Of a stretch of DNA of 15,064 bases, positions 1 to 7,827 are shown piece after piece. The notes beneath the pieces are model-generated. The model made no database searches and was not told the DNA's origin. It was given only the letters and a program-made list of their open reading frames with translations. Source of the stretch: Enterobacteriaceae bacterium (GTDB lineage Bacteria; Pseudomonadota; Gammaproteobacteria; Enterobacterales; Enterobacteriaceae); assembly GCA_022712475.1 (NCBI GenBank), contig JALAGK010000422.1, forward strand, positions 1 through 15,064. The letters run 5' to 3'. The number at the start of each line of letters is the position of its first letter. Position 1 is the stretch's first letter. A program made the position numbers and the translations under genes.

Positions 1-477
1 ATGTCACGCGGCGAAAAAATGGAATTTACTATCCAAAAATCCATTGAGCTTGGAGTAAACACTATTACCCCTCTGCTTTCTGAGCGCTGCGGCGTTAAAC
101 TTGATGGTGAACGCCTTGATAAAAAATTGCAGCAGTGGCGTAAAATCGCCATTGCGGCCTGCGAACAGTGTGGGCGTAACCGCGTTCCTGAAATTCGCCC
201 TGTAATGGCACTCGAAGACTGGTGCGGCGAGCCAACAGACGGGTTGAAGCTTAATCTGCATCCGCGCGCCAGCCAGAGCATTAACACGCTCCCGGAGCCT
301 GTTAAGCAGGTAAGGTTGCTGATAGGCCCGGAAGGCGGGCTGTCGGCAGATGAAATCGCTCGCACGGCAAACCACGGCTTTACCGATATTTTGCTGGGAC
401 CGCGCATTTTGCGCACTGAAACCACCGCGCTCACCGCCATTACCGCGCTTCAGGTACGGTTTGGCGATCTGGGCTGA
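1..477 (+). CDS. rsmE: 16S rRNA (uracil-1498-N3)-methyltransferase RsmE, 5'-truncated by window edge
   Basis: This is the C-terminal 158 residues of RsmE, the SPOUT-family enzyme that methylates N3 of U1498 in 16S rRNA of the assembled 30S subunit, using S-adenosylmethionine. The open frame runs in from the window edge; the first codon here is an internal Met, because E. coli RsmE is 243 residues and its N-terminal RNA-binding PUA-like domain lies upstream. What is visible is the trefoil-knot methyltransferase domain: the GPEGG cofactor loop at residues 109-113 of this fragment and the [10 protein letters not shown] knot segment near 132-141. The stop TGA (475-477) is followed at once by the gshB ribosome-binding site, 11 nt before the gshB ATG, so the two are probably cotranscribed. 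Identification is by recalled similarity to E. coli RsmE and is close to certain. Confidence 0.96.
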   Translation: MSRGEKMEFTIQKSIELGVNTITPLLSERCGVKLDGERLDKKLQQWRKIAIAACEQCGRNRVPEIRPVMALEDWCGEPTDGLKLNLHPRASQSINTLPEPVKQVRLLIGPEGGLSADEIARTANHGFTDILLGPRILRTETTALTAITALQVRFGDLG

Positions 478-488
478 AGGAGAAAAGA

Positions 489-1436
489 ATGATCAAGCTC
501 GGCATCGTGATGGATCCCATCTCATCCATCAATATCAAAAAAGACACCAGCTTTGCCATGCTGCTCGAAGCACAGCGCCGCGGCTATGAGTTATATTACA
601 TGGAAATGGCGGACCTGTATCTGGACAACGGTGAAGCACGTGCTCGCACGCGTAAGCTGAGCGTTGAGCAAAACTACGACAGCTGGTACACCTTCAATGA
701 TGAACAGGATCTGGCGTTAGCCGATCTGAACGTTATCCTGATGCGCAAAGACCCGCCGTTTGACACGGAGTATATTTACGCCACCTATATTCTTGAGCGC
801 GCAGAGGAAAAAGGCACGCTTATCGTCAACAAGCCCCAGAGCCTGCGCGATTGTAACGAAAAACTTTATACCGCCTGGTTTGCCGACCTGACACCAGACA
901 CACTGGTGACTCGCAACAAGGCTCAGCTGAAAGCGTTCTGGGAAAAACACGGCGATATCATCCTTAAACCGCTGGACGGTATGGGCGGTGCTTCTATTTT
1001 TCGTGTGAAGGAAGGTGACCCCAACCTGCCGGTAATTGCCGAAACGCTAACGCTGCACGGCACCCGCTACTGCATGGCACAGAACTATCTGCCTGCAATT
1101 AAAGACGGAGATAAGCGCGTACTGGTTGTGGATGGCGAGCCGGTGCCATATTGCCTGGCACGTATTCCACAAGGTGGAGAAACTCGCGGCAACCTCGCCG
1201 CTGGCGGTCGCGGTGAAGCGCGCCCTCTTAGCGAAAGCGACTGGGCGATTGCACGTCGCGTTGCCCCTATGCTGAAAGCAAAAGGCCTCATTTTCGTTGG
1301 TCTGGATATCATTGGTGACAGACTGACAGAAGTGAACGTTACCAGCCCAACCTGTGTGCGCGAAATTGAAGCTGCCTTCCCGGTTTCCATCACAGGCATG
1401 TTGATGGATGCCATCGAAAAACGACTGGCAAAATAA
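489..1436 (+). CDS. gshB: Glutathione synthetase GshB
   Basis: GshB is the cytosolic ATP-grasp ligase that joins gamma-glutamylcysteine and glycine to make glutathione, the second step of the pathway. The 315 residues compare with 316 in E. coli. Visible motifs are the N-terminal domain opening MIKLGIVMDP, the ATP-binding segment ILKPLDGMGGASIF (about 158-171, with Lys160), the substrate-loop region IPQGGETRGNLAAGGRGE (about 226-243), and the metal and nucleotide residues in GLDIIGDRLTEVNV (Asp273, Glu281, Asn283). The start is well placed: AAGGAGA overlaps the end of rsmE and sits about 6 nt before the ATG. It lies between rsmE and yqgE as in E. coli. A 146-nt gap follows before yqgE. No frame break or missing residue was seen. 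Confidence 0.97.
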   Translation: MIKLGIVMDPISSINIKKDTSFAMLLEAQRRGYELYYMEMADLYLDNGEARARTRKLSVEQNYDSWYTFNDEQDLALADLNVILMRKDPPFDTEYIYATYILERAEEKGTLIVNKPQSLRDCNEKLYTAWFADLTPDTLVTRNKAQLKAFWEKHGDIILKPLDGMGGASIFRVKEGDPNLPVIAETLTLHGTRYCMAQNYLPAIKDGDKRVLVVDGEPVPYCLARIPQGGETRGNLAAGGRGEARPLSESDWAIARRVAPMLKAKGLIFVGLDIIGDRLTEVNVTSPTCVREIEAAFPVSITGMLMDAIEKRLAK

Positions 1437-1473
1437 CAGACTGAGCGCCAGCCAGAATGAGTCTCATCAATAA

Positions 1474-1493
1474 CGGCGCCACACGTAGCGCCG
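1474..1493. other. Short GC-rich inverted repeat between gshB and yqgE
   Basis: In the 146-nt gap between gshB and yqgE there is a 6-bp perfect stem (CGGCGC at 1474-1479, GCGCCG at 1488-1493) around an 8-nt loop. No T-run follows on either strand, so it does not look like an intrinsic terminator; it could be a processing or stability hairpin or chance in GC-rich DNA. No convincing promoter was found in the gap. Confidence 0.25.
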
Positions 1494-1582
1494 CGCCAGC
1501 GATATGCTGTCGCGGTGTATTTGTCCAGATAACAGCTGCCACCTGGCTGCTGGCATTTTTAACCGGGACACGACTTCTGATA

Positions 1583-2146
1583 ATGAATTTACAACATCAC
1601 TTTTTAATTGCGATGCCCTCACTGCAAGACCCGTTGTTCCGACGCTCGGTTGTGTACATTTGCGAACACAACAGCGACGGTGCAATGGGCCTTATCATCA
1701 ATAAGCCGCTGGACAGTCTTACGATTGAGGGCGTTCTGGAAAAACTAAAAATTACGCCAGAAAACCGCGACGAGACAATCCGGCTCGACAAACCCGTATT
1801 TGTCGGCGGCCCGCTGGCAGAAGACCGTGGCTTTATTCTTCACAGCCCTCCCAATACGTTTGACTCCAGTATCTGCATCTGTGATGACACCGTGATAACG
1901 ACCTCACGAGAAGTACTGGAAACATTAGGAACCCAAAAGCAGACCAGCAATGTGCTGGTCGCACTCGGCTACGCCTCCTGGGAAGAAGGCCAGCTTGAGC
2001 AGGAACTATTGGACAATGCCTGGCTTACCGCGCCCGCCTCCCTGAAAATTCTGTTCAACACACCCATCTCTGAGCGCTGGCGGGAAGCGGCAAAGCTTAT
2101 CGGTATCGATATTTTCGCCATGACGGGCGAAGCAGGACATGCGTAA
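1583..2146 (+). CDS. yqgE: YqgE/AlgH family protein (UPF0301)
   Basis: This is a member of the conserved YqgE/AlgH family, a cytosolic protein whose biochemical role is not settled; the Pseudomonas relative AlgH was named for an effect on alginate production. The start chosen is the ATG that begins [17 protein letters not shown], which gives 187 residues, the same as E. coli. An upstream in-frame start at 1457 would add 42 residues with no family counterpart. Family hallmarks visible are the FLIAMP opening, [12 protein letters not shown] (about 19-30), [11 protein letters not shown] (about 33-43), [13 protein letters not shown] (about 77-89), [13 protein letters not shown] (about 128-140) and the end region [17 protein letters not shown]. 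The Shine-Dalgarno is poor. Its TAA stop shares one base with the ruvX ATG (TAATG), so ruvX is likely translated by coupling. Confidence 0.95.
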   Translation: MNLQHHFLIAMPSLQDPLFRRSVVYICEHNSDGAMGLIINKPLDSLTIEGVLEKLKITPENRDETIRLDKPVFVGGPLAEDRGFILHSPPNTFDSSICICDDTVITTSREVLETLGTQKQTSNVLVALGYASWEEGQLEQELLDNAWLTAPASLKILFNTPISERWREAAKLIGIDIFAMTGEAGHA

Positions 2147-2565
2147 TGACAACAGGCACGCTGCTGGCGTTTGATTTTGGTACAAAAAGCATTGGTGTTG
2201 CTATTGGACAGCGCATCACGGGTACAGCGCGTCCACTGGCGGCACTGAAAGCGCAGGACGGGACGCCAGACTGGGCAAAAATAGAGCGCCTGTTAACAGA
2301 ATGGCAGCCGGACGAGGTTATTGTTGGGTTGCCACTCAATATGGACGGCAGTGAACAGCCACTGACCGCACGTGCGCGCAAATTTGCCAACCGTATACAC
2401 GGCCGCTTTGGTGTGCAGGTTTTGTTACATGACGAGCGGCTAAGCACCGTGGAAGCTCGCGCCGACCTGTTTAGCCGCGGCGGCTTTCGCGCGCTGGATA
2501 AAGGCAGCGTGGATTCTGCCTCTGCGGTGGTCATTCTTGAAAGCTGGTTTGAAGCCCATCCCTGA
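2146..2565 (+). CDS. ruvX: Pre-16S rRNA nuclease / Holliday-junction-resolvase-like protein RuvX (YqgF)
   Basis: RuvX (YqgF) has an RNase H-like fold and is held to process the 5' end of pre-16S rRNA; the older label of putative Holliday-junction resolvase rests on fold similarity to RuvC. The 139 residues compare with 138 in E. coli. The first metal-binding Asp10 is seen in [12 protein letters not shown], followed by [12 protein letters not shown] (about 57-68), the DERLSTVEA segment (about 96-104) and the C-terminal [10 protein letters not shown], matching the acidic residues of the active site. Its ATG overlaps the yqgE stop by one base, and AGGA lies 8 nt upstream of it. On its 3' side the next genes run in the opposite direction. 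The 143 nt beyond the stop (2566-2708) show no clear terminator. Confidence 0.96.
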   Translation: MTTGTLLAFDFGTKSIGVAIGQRITGTARPLAALKAQDGTPDWAKIERLLTEWQPDEVIVGLPLNMDGSEQPLTARARKFANRIHGRFGVQVLLHDERLSTVEARADLFSRGGFRALDKGSVDSASAVVILESWFEAHP

Positions 2566-2708
2566 GTGTTGGGCTAAACAAACCAGGCCTCGTCCGTCAT
2601 GCGACTTTCTGCTCGCCAGCCGTTGTCACGCTCAAAAAACGGCTCAAATAACTGGCGCAACCTACATCAGTGTATATCCAGACTGGCTACGCGGTGGCAA
2701 AGCACGCC

Positions 2709-3158
2709 TCAAACCTGATTTTGCTTTAATCGCATATGCAACAGGGGGAACGGGCGACCTTCGCCATCAAGCGGCGAGCGTCCGACCACTTCAAAGCCCA
2801 GACGCTGGTAAAACGCGCTTGCCCCCGGGTTTTGCTCGTTCACGTCCAGCTCACACACGCCAGCGTGAGCTATCGCCTCAGTTAATAACGCGCTGCCAAC
2901 ACCGCAACCAAAGTGAGCTGGGGCGACAAACAGCATTTCCAACCGCCCTTCGCCAGTGCCCATAAATCCGAGCGCCGCACCATCCGCACTGCGGCATACT
3001 GAAACCGCCAGGGCAGGCATATAGCACTCACGCAGCAAGGGACGCAGTGCAGCAATATCGTCTTCAGAAAGGAAGTGATGCGTCGCCCTGACCGAGTCCT
3101 CCCAGATTTGAGTCAACTCGTCGTAGTCGCGCTCATTCGCCTTACAAATGTGGTACAT
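2709..3158 (-). CDS. GNAT-family N-acetyltransferase, YjaB-like
   Basis: This 149-residue protein looks like a Gcn5-related N-acetyltransferase, expected to move an acetyl group from acetyl-CoA to an amine. Its closest relative that I recognise is E. coli YjaB: shared stretches are VRATHHFL near the N terminus, GCGVG in the cofactor loop, DVNEQN (about 106-111), AFYQRLGF (about 115-122) and the ending GRSPLDGEGRPFPLLHM. The acetyl-CoA loop usually reads Q/R-x-x-G-x-G/A; here it is F-G-C-G-V-G (residues 83-88), so the usual Arg/Gln is Phe. The start is the ATG beginning MYHICKANERDYDEL; a TTG 39 nt upstream would add 13 residues without a family match. It lies 48 nt behind yggR on the same strand, so it may be the second gene of that operon. 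E. coli has no gene here. The acceptor substrate is unknown. Confidence 0.85.
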   Translation of the reverse strand: MYHICKANERDYDELTQIWEDSVRATHHFLSEDDIAALRPLLRECYMPALAVSVCRSADGAALGFMGTGEGRLEMLFVAPAHFGCGVGSALLTEAIAHAGVCELDVNEQNPGASAFYQRLGFEVVGRSPLDGEGRPFPLLHMRLKQNQV

Positions 3159-3206
3159 CGGGTTTATCGTCTCATTTAACGTTATGTTCAGGCTCAATTA
3201 TGCCAG

Positions 3207-4247
3207 TTATTGGTTGTCATTTGTTCCCCGACAGTCGCAGAGAACGTTCGCCTTAGATTGCCTCTGCCCTTCGCCTACCAAGCCCTGCTGCCTGCGCTGC
3301 TCAAGACTTTGTGCAAATGTCTGCATACCGCAGTACTGCCCGGTCTGCAGCACACCAGCCAGCTGGTGCAATTTACCTTCGCGTATCAGATTTGCTACCG
3401 CTGGCGTATTGACCATAATTTCGTACAGTGCCACGCGTCCACCATCATGCGCTGTAACCAGCTTTTGCGCCAGAACCGCACGCAGACTGCTTGCAAGCTG
3501 TGCACGTACCCGATTTTGTTCATCCGCCGGGAAGCTGTCCAGTAAACGCTCTATCGCCTGTGGTGCCCCGCACGCGTGTAATGTTGCCAGGACCAGGTGC
3601 CCAGTATCGGCTGCAGTAAGAGCAAGGCGAATTGTCATTTCATCTCGTAGCTCACCCAGCAATATCACATCGGGGTCCTCACGCAGTGCGCCACGCAGCC
3701 CCTCACTAAAACTCGCGCAATGTTGACCAACCTCACGCTGCTGTACCAGCGAACTACGTGAGGTGTGAACAAACTCGATAGGATCCTCAAGCGTCAAAAT
3801 ATGTCGCGCGTGATGGAGGTTGATAAAATCCACCATTGCCGCAAGCGTGGTGGATTTCCCGCTACCGGTAGCGCCTGTCACTAACAGTAACCCGCCCTGG
3901 CTTTCAAGCAGCGCAGGCACCCGCGCCGGTACATCAAGCTGGCTCAGTTGCGGTGGGCTTACCGGCAACAGCCGAAGCGCCAGAGACACGCCCTGCCGCT
4001 GGCGAAACGCATTAGCGCGCAGGCGCTGCCCGTCACTGAGTACCACGGCAAAATCAAGCTGGCCGCTGGCATCAAACTGTGTGCGCTGCGCCTGGCTCAG
4101 CCAGGCCTGTAATAGCGGCTCTGGTTCAGGAGCCTTACCGGGGATCATCTCAATACTCCCTTGCCTGCGCCAACGTGCGGGTTCACCCGTACACAGGTGT
4201 AGATCCGAGACATAATGCTTTACACTAAGGGCCACGATTTCTTCCAT
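3207..4247 (-). CDS. yggR: PilT-like type IV pilus/secretion ATPase YggR
   Basis: YggR belongs to the PilT branch of the type II/IV secretion ATPases, hexameric motors that in other bacteria drive pilus retraction at the inner-membrane base. Visible are Walker A GATGSGKST (125-133), the Asp box LTLEDPIEF (151-159), the Walker B region DPDVILLGELRD (191-202), the His box TGHLVLATLHACGA (215-228) and the PilT-like segment VANLIREGK (284-292). At 346 residues it is about 20 longer than E. coli YggR; the excess is a C-terminal tail with a Cys-Asp-Cys triplet (337-339). The start is fixed by an in-frame TAA directly before the ATG. No pilin or pilus-assembly gene is nearby, so the partner machine is unknown. 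It is divergent from yggS with 19 nt between the starts. Confidence 0.92.
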   Translation of the reverse strand: MEEIVALSVKHYVSDLHLCTGEPARWRRQGSIEMIPGKAPEPEPLLQAWLSQAQRTQFDASGQLDFAVVLSDGQRLRANAFRQRQGVSLALRLLPVSPPQLSQLDVPARVPALLESQGGLLLVTGATGSGKSTTLAAMVDFINLHHARHILTLEDPIEFVHTSRSSLVQQREVGQHCASFSEGLRGALREDPDVILLGELRDEMTIRLALTAADTGHLVLATLHACGAPQAIERLLDSFPADEQNRVRAQLASSLRAVLAQKLVTAHDGGRVALYEIMVNTPAVANLIREGKLHQLAGVLQTGQYCGMQTFAQSLEQRRQQGLVGEGQRQSKANVLCDCRGTNDNQ

Positions 4248-4266
4248 TTACGGCATTCCGGCATCA

Positions 4267-4974
4267 ATGAGCAACATTGCCCACAACATAGCGCAGATAC
4301 AGCGTCAAATTTCAGCGGCAGCCCAGCGCTGCGGCCGTCTTCCAGAAGAAGTTACTCTGCTTGCAGTGAGCAAAACCAAACCTGTGAGCGCGCTCGAAGA
4401 GGCCATTGCCGCAGGCCAGCGGGCCTTTGGTGAAAACTACGTTCAGGAAGGTGTGGAGAAAATCCAGCACTTTAGGGAGGCAGGCATCAGCGGGCTGACG
4501 TGGCACTTTATTGGCCCGTTACAGTCCAATAAAAGCCGCCTTGTAGCCGAGCATTTTGACTGGTGCCATACCGTAGACCGCCTGCGTATTGCCACGCGTC
4601 TGAGCGAGCAGCGTCCAGCGGGCATGGCACCACTGAACGTGCTTATCCAGATAAACATCAGCGATGAGCAAAGCAAATCGGGCATTGCGCCTGAGGACCT
4701 GGACGCGCTGGCAGCCCAGGTTGTTGAGCTTCCAGGCTTGTGCCTGCGCGGTCTGATGGCCATTCCGGCACCGGAAAGTGACTGGCAACGCCAGTTTGCC
4801 GTCGCAAGCCAAATGGCTGTAGCATTTACACGGCTGAAATCCCGTTATCCTGGGGTGGATACGTTATCTCTGGGCATGACTGATGACATGGACGCCGCGA
4901 TTGCCGCCGGCAGCACCATGGTGCGCATTGGAACCGCCATTTTCGGGGCGCGCAATACACCGCCGCGCCTGTAA
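4267..4974 (+). CDS. yggS: Pyridoxal 5'-phosphate homeostasis protein YggS
   Basis: YggS is the bacterial PLP-binding protein (PLPBP/COG0325), a TIM-barrel protein related to the N-terminal domain of alanine racemase. It has no known enzymatic activity; mutants in E. coli disturb vitamin B6, branched-chain amino acid and alpha-keto acid pools. The 235 residues compare with 234 in E. coli. The PLP-binding Lys36 is present in LLAVSKTKP, as are FGENYVQEG (about 55-63), WHFIGPLQSNKS (about 79-90), LSLGMTDDMDAAI (about 200-212) and GSTMVRIGTAIFG near the end. It heads a run of closely spaced genes (yggS-yggT-yggU-rdgB-hemW). With only 19 nt to the divergent yggR start, its promoter must lie largely inside the yggR coding region. 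Confidence 0.96.
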   Translation: MSNIAHNIAQIQRQISAAAQRCGRLPEEVTLLAVSKTKPVSALEEAIAAGQRAFGENYVQEGVEKIQHFREAGISGLTWHFIGPLQSNKSRLVAEHFDWCHTVDRLRIATRLSEQRPAGMAPLNVLIQINISDEQSKSGIAPEDLDALAAQVVELPGLCLRGLMAIPAPESDWQRQFAVASQMAVAFTRLKSRYPGVDTLSLGMTDDMDAAIAAGSTMVRIGTAIFGARNTPPRL

Positions 4975-4995
4975 CAATAAGAACTGAGGAACATC

Positions 4996-5550
4996 ATGCT
5001 GACCCTGACTTTTCTGGTCAAAACGCTTATCGACCTGTACGTCATGGTGTTACTGCTGCGCATCTGGATGCAGTGGTCGCGCTGTGATTTTTACAATCCG
5101 TTCTCACAGTTTATTGTGAAAATCACCCAGCCAATTATCGGGCCACTGCGCCGGATAATCCCATCAATGGGCCCGATTGACAGCGCATCGCTGCTGCTGG
5201 CGTTTGTGCTCACCACGCTCAAGTACCCTATTTTGCTGCTGATTCAAACCGGCAGCCTGTCGCTTGACCCAATGAACCTGCTGGTTGGCCTGCTCTCGCT
5301 ACTCAAAGCCGCCGGTACGCTTATCTTCTGGATGGTGATTATCCGCGCCATTATGAGCTGGGTAAGCCAGGGTCGCAGTCCGTTTGACTATGTGCTGATG
5401 CAAATGACCGAGCCGCTAATGGCACCAATTCGCCGCATTCTGCCGGCAATGGGCGGAATCGATTTCTCCGGCATGGGCGTGATTCTGGTACTGTATCTGC
5501 TGAACTACCTTGGCATGGATCTGTTCCCGGGGCTGTGGTATCTGCTGTGA
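4996..5550 (+). CDS. yggT: YggT family integral membrane protein
   Basis: YggT is a small inner-membrane protein of 184 residues (188 in E. coli) with an internal duplication typical of the family. The two copies are visible by eye: residues 22-62 (from RIWMQW through [17 protein letters not shown]) and 117-156 (from RAIMSW through [17 protein letters not shown]). Strongly hydrophobic stretches at about 5-21, 63-84, 96-119 and 157-175 suggest roughly four membrane segments. The molecular role is not established; the family has been linked to osmotic or ion stress and, in other phyla, to cell-division or photosystem-related functions. A good Shine-Dalgarno (GAGGAA) lies 5 nt upstream and the gap to yggS is 21 nt. 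Its TGA stop overlaps the GTG of yggU as GTGA. Confidence 0.95.
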   Translation: MLTLTFLVKTLIDLYVMVLLLRIWMQWSRCDFYNPFSQFIVKITQPIIGPLRRIIPSMGPIDSASLLLAFVLTTLKYPILLLIQTGSLSLDPMNLLVGLLSLLKAAGTLIFWMVIIRAIMSWVSQGRSPFDYVLMQMTEPLMAPIRRILPAMGGIDFSGMGVILVLYLLNYLGMDLFPGLWYLL

Positions 5551-5840
5551 GTGCAGTCAGTGAAACCGCAGATGGTCTGGTGCTACGGCTTTACATCCAG
5601 CCCAAAGCCAGCCGTGATGCGCTGGTGGGTGTACATGGCGACGAACTCAAAGTCGCCATTACCGCACCGCCAGTTGATGGCCAGGCCAACGCCCATCTGG
5701 TGAAGTTCCTGGCAAAGCAGTTTCGCGTAGCCAAAGGCCAGGTCGTGATTGAAAAAGGCGAACTGGGCCGCCATAAACAGGTAAAAATCATTAATCCGCA
5801 GCAAATCCCGACCTCCGTCGCGGAACTGATTGTCCCCTAA
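5547..5840 (+). CDS. yggU: DUF167/UPF0235 family protein YggU
   Basis: This is a small conserved protein of the YggU (DUF167) family whose function is unknown. The start chosen is the GTG inside the yggT stop (GTGA), giving [20 protein letters not shown] and 97 residues, against 96 in E. coli and in the same alignment register. An earlier GTG at 5535 would add four residues and overlap yggT further. Recognisable family segments are [15 protein letters not shown] (about 15-29), [20 protein letters not shown] (about 42-61), and [11 protein letters not shown] (about 75-85), which form the compact alpha/beta fold solved for family members. Translation is probably coupled to yggT. A GC-rich hairpin follows its stop before rdgB. 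Confidence 0.93.
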   Translation: MSAVSETADGLVLRLYIQPKASRDALVGVHGDELKVAITAPPVDGQANAHLVKFLAKQFRVAKGQVVIEKGELGRHKQVKIINPQQIPTSVAELIVP

Positions 5841-5845
5841 CAAAC

Positions 5846-5864
5846 CGCCGCCCAACAGGCGGCG
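5846..5864 (+). other. GC-rich hairpin between yggU and rdgB
   Basis: A 7-bp perfect stem (CGCCGCC at 5846-5852, GGCGGCG at 5858-5864) closes a 5-nt loop in the 56-nt gap between yggU and rdgB. There is no U-run after it, so it is unlikely to stop transcription efficiently. It could protect or delimit an mRNA end and so set different levels for the genes before and after it. Confidence 0.5.
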
Positions 5865-5896
5865 CTGAACCGGATATCATCCAACAGGATTTCGTT

Positions 5897-6490
5897 ATGC
5901 AAAAAGTTGTGCTTGCTACCGGCAACGCCGGTAAAGTGCGTGAACTCGCCGACCTGCTGGAAGGCTTTGGCCTCGATGTAGTTGCACAAACCGAACTCGG
6001 TGTCGATTCCGCCGAAGAAACCGGTCTTACGTTTATTGAAAACGCCATTTTGAAAGCGCGCCACGCGGCACAGGTCACCGGCCTGCCCGCTATCGCCGAT
6101 GATTCGGGCCTTGCGGTAGACGCTCTTGGCGGTGCCCCTGGGATTTATTCCGCCCGCTACGCAGGCGCTGACGCCAGCGATCAACAGAACCTGGAAAAGC
6201 TGCTAACTGCGCTGGAGAACGTGCCAGATGGCGAGCGCCAGGCGCAATTCCACTGCGTACTGGTCTACCTGCGCCATGCAGACGATCCCACGCCACTGGT
6301 ATGCCACGGCAGTTGGGCGGGTGAAATCACCCACACAGCCGCAGGCGAAGGCGGTTTTGGTTACGATCCGATATTCTATGTGCCGTCTGAAGGTAAAACC
6401 GCTGCAGAAATGACCCGTGATGAGAAACGCGGTCAGTCTCATCGCGGCCAGGCACTCAAACTGTTGATGGAAGCGATGCGCAATGGTTAA
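5897..6490 (+). CDS. rdgB: XTP/dITP pyrophosphatase RdgB
   Basis: RdgB (HAM1/ITPase family) hydrolyses non-canonical purine triphosphates such as dITP, dXTP and dHAPTP to the monophosphate and pyrophosphate, keeping deaminated bases out of DNA. The length, 197 residues, equals that of E. coli RdgB. Seen in order: the nucleotide-binding opening [12 protein letters not shown] (6-17), [13 protein letters not shown] (about 46-58), the catalytic [11 protein letters not shown] with Asp68 and Asp69 (67-77), the base-recognition loop [11 protein letters not shown], and the C-terminal SHRGQAL. AGGA 7 nt before the ATG supports the start. The last 8 nt overlap the start of hemW, which points to coupled translation. 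Confidence 0.97.
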   Translation: MQKVVLATGNAGKVRELADLLEGFGLDVVAQTELGVDSAEETGLTFIENAILKARHAAQVTGLPAIADDSGLAVDALGGAPGIYSARYAGADASDQQNLEKLLTALENVPDGERQAQFHCVLVYLRHADDPTPLVCHGSWAGEITHTAAGEGGFGYDPIFYVPSEGKTAAEMTRDEKRGQSHRGQALKLLMEAMRNG

Positions 6491-7619
6491 GCTCCCACCT
6501 CTGAGCCTTTACATCCACATTCCCTGGTGCGTGCAAAAGTGCCCTTATTGCGACTTTAACTCACATGCGCTAAAGGGCGAGGTGCCGCATGACGACTACG
6601 TACAGCACCTGCTTTGCGACCTGGAAAAGGATGTGGTTTACGCTCAGGGTCGGGAGATAAACACCATTTTTATCGGTGGCGGCACGCCAAGTCTGCTGTC
6701 AGGCCCGGCAATGCAGGCACTGCTAGACGGCGTTCGCGCCCGCCTTACGCTTGCATCTGATGCAGAAATCACAATGGAAGCCAACCCCGGTACCGTTGAG
6801 GCAGACCGTTTTAGCGATTATCAGCGCGCTGGCGTGAACCGCATTTCCATCGGTGTGCAGAGCTTCAGCGAACCAAAGCTGCAGCGCCTTGGGCGTATTC
6901 ACGGGCCTGAAGAAGCAAAGCGTGCGGCAAGGCTGGCAACCGGGCTTCATCTGCGCAGCTTTAATCTTGATTTAATGCACGGCCTGCCAGACCAGACGCC
7001 GGACGACGCGCTGGACGACCTGCGTCAGGCCATCGAACTCAATCCCCCGCATCTGTCGTGGTATCAGTTGACTATCGAGCCCAATACGCTGTTTGGCTCA
7101 CGCCCGCCGATACTGCCGGACGACGACGCGCTGTGGGATATTTTCGATCGCGGGCACCAGCTACTGACGCAAGCGGGCTATCAGCAGTATGAAACCTCGG
7201 CCTACGCAAAACCGGGGTTTCAGTGCCAGCACAACCTTAACTACTGGCGTTTTGGTGATTATCTGGGCATCGGCTGTGGTGCCCACGGCAAAATTACCTT
7301 CCCGGATGGGCGTATTCTGCGCACGGCTAAAACCCGCCATCCGCGTGGCTATATGCAGGGCAACTATCTCGAGCGCCAGCACGACGTAGAAGCGAGCGAC
7401 AAGCCATTTGAGTTCTTTATGAACCGTCTGCGCCTGCTTGAAGCTGCGCCGCGCGAAGAGTTCGTGCGCTATACCGGTCTTGATGAAGCACTGATTCGCC
7501 CACAGCTGGACGAGGCCATCGCCAAAGGTTATCTCACCGAAACCGCTACCCACTGGCAAATTACCGAGCACGGGAAGCTGTTCCTGAACTCTCTGCTGGA
7601 GCTGTTCCTCGCTGAATAA
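6483..7619 (+). CDS. hemW: Heme chaperone HemW, radical-SAM family
   Basis: HemW is a radical-SAM protein related to coproporphyrinogen III dehydrogenase HemN, but it acts as a heme-binding chaperone thought to deliver heme to respiratory proteins at the membrane. The 378 residues match the E. coli length. The 4Fe-4S cluster motif is CVQKCPYC (Cys16, Cys20, Cys23); the residue two after the last Cys is Phe, whereas HemN has a further Cys there, a known way to tell the two apart. Further on come the GGGTPS motif (about 61-66), EANPGTVE (about 92-99), RISIGVQSF (about 113-121) and [11 protein letters not shown]. The C-terminal HemN-like domain runs to the end. It overlaps rdgB by 8 nt and is the last gene of the yggS run. 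Confidence 0.97.
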   Translation: MVKLPPLSLYIHIPWCVQKCPYCDFNSHALKGEVPHDDYVQHLLCDLEKDVVYAQGREINTIFIGGGTPSLLSGPAMQALLDGVRARLTLASDAEITMEANPGTVEADRFSDYQRAGVNRISIGVQSFSEPKLQRLGRIHGPEEAKRAARLATGLHLRSFNLDLMHGLPDQTPDDALDDLRQAIELNPPHLSWYQLTIEPNTLFGSRPPILPDDDALWDIFDRGHQLLTQAGYQQYETSAYAKPGFQCQHNLNYWRFGDYLGIGCGAHGKITFPDGRILRTAKTRHPRGYMQGNYLERQHDVEASDKPFEFFMNRLRLLEAAPREEFVRYTGLDEALIRPQLDEAIAKGYLTETATHWQITEHGKLFLNSLLELFLAE

Positions 7620-7629
7620 CTTGCCTTTA

Positions 7630-7652
7630 AAGCCGTTTCTTCAAGGCGGCTT
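7630..7652 (+). terminator. Possible weak terminator after hemW
   Basis: Just after the hemW stop, AAGCCG (7630-7635) can pair with CGGCTT (7647-7652) around an 11-nt loop, and a T-rich stretch follows a few bases later. A competing pairing (GCCTT at 7623-7627 with AAGGC at 7643-7647) is possible. This is weaker than the downstream hairpin at 7803-7827. Confidence 0.3.
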
Positions 7653-7802
7653 CCTGGCTTTATCTTTTCCTGGCTCAGCGCCAGACTGTACAACAACTGC
7701 TATTTAAACGACTTATTGATGGCTAACTGGCTGCTCAGTCCGGGGTTATGTACAGAGTCCCTCATTCAGCCAGCACCTCTACGACTGATATCCTGTGCAT
7801 AA

Positions 7803-7827
7803 AAAAACCGGTCAACGACCGGTTTTT
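7803..7827. terminator. Bidirectional intrinsic terminator between hemW and yggN
   Basis: An 11-bp perfect stem with an ACC-GGTC core, flanked by A5 on one side and T5 on the other (arms 7803-7813 and 7817-7827, 3-nt loop), reads as an intrinsic terminator on both strands. It ends the plus-strand hemW transcript and the minus-strand trmB-yggL-yggN transcript, whose last stop codon is 18 nt away. Confidence 0.9.

Noticed and set aside
1457..1582. N-terminal extension of yqgE
   Set aside because: The added 42 residues have no counterpart in YqgE proteins, which start at MNLQHHF.
2566..2708. Search for a terminator between ruvX and the convergent GNAT gene
   Set aside because: A T6 run is visible on the minus strand near 2634-2639, but no convincing stem precedes it; nothing else was seen.
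2537..2965. 142-codon plus-strand frame after ruvX
   Set aside because: It overlaps the end of ruvX and the antisense of the GNAT gene; low-complexity basic composition and no family signature.
3159..3197. TTG start giving a longer GNAT
   Set aside because: It adds 13 residues with no family match; the ATG at 3158 fits the GNAT fold.
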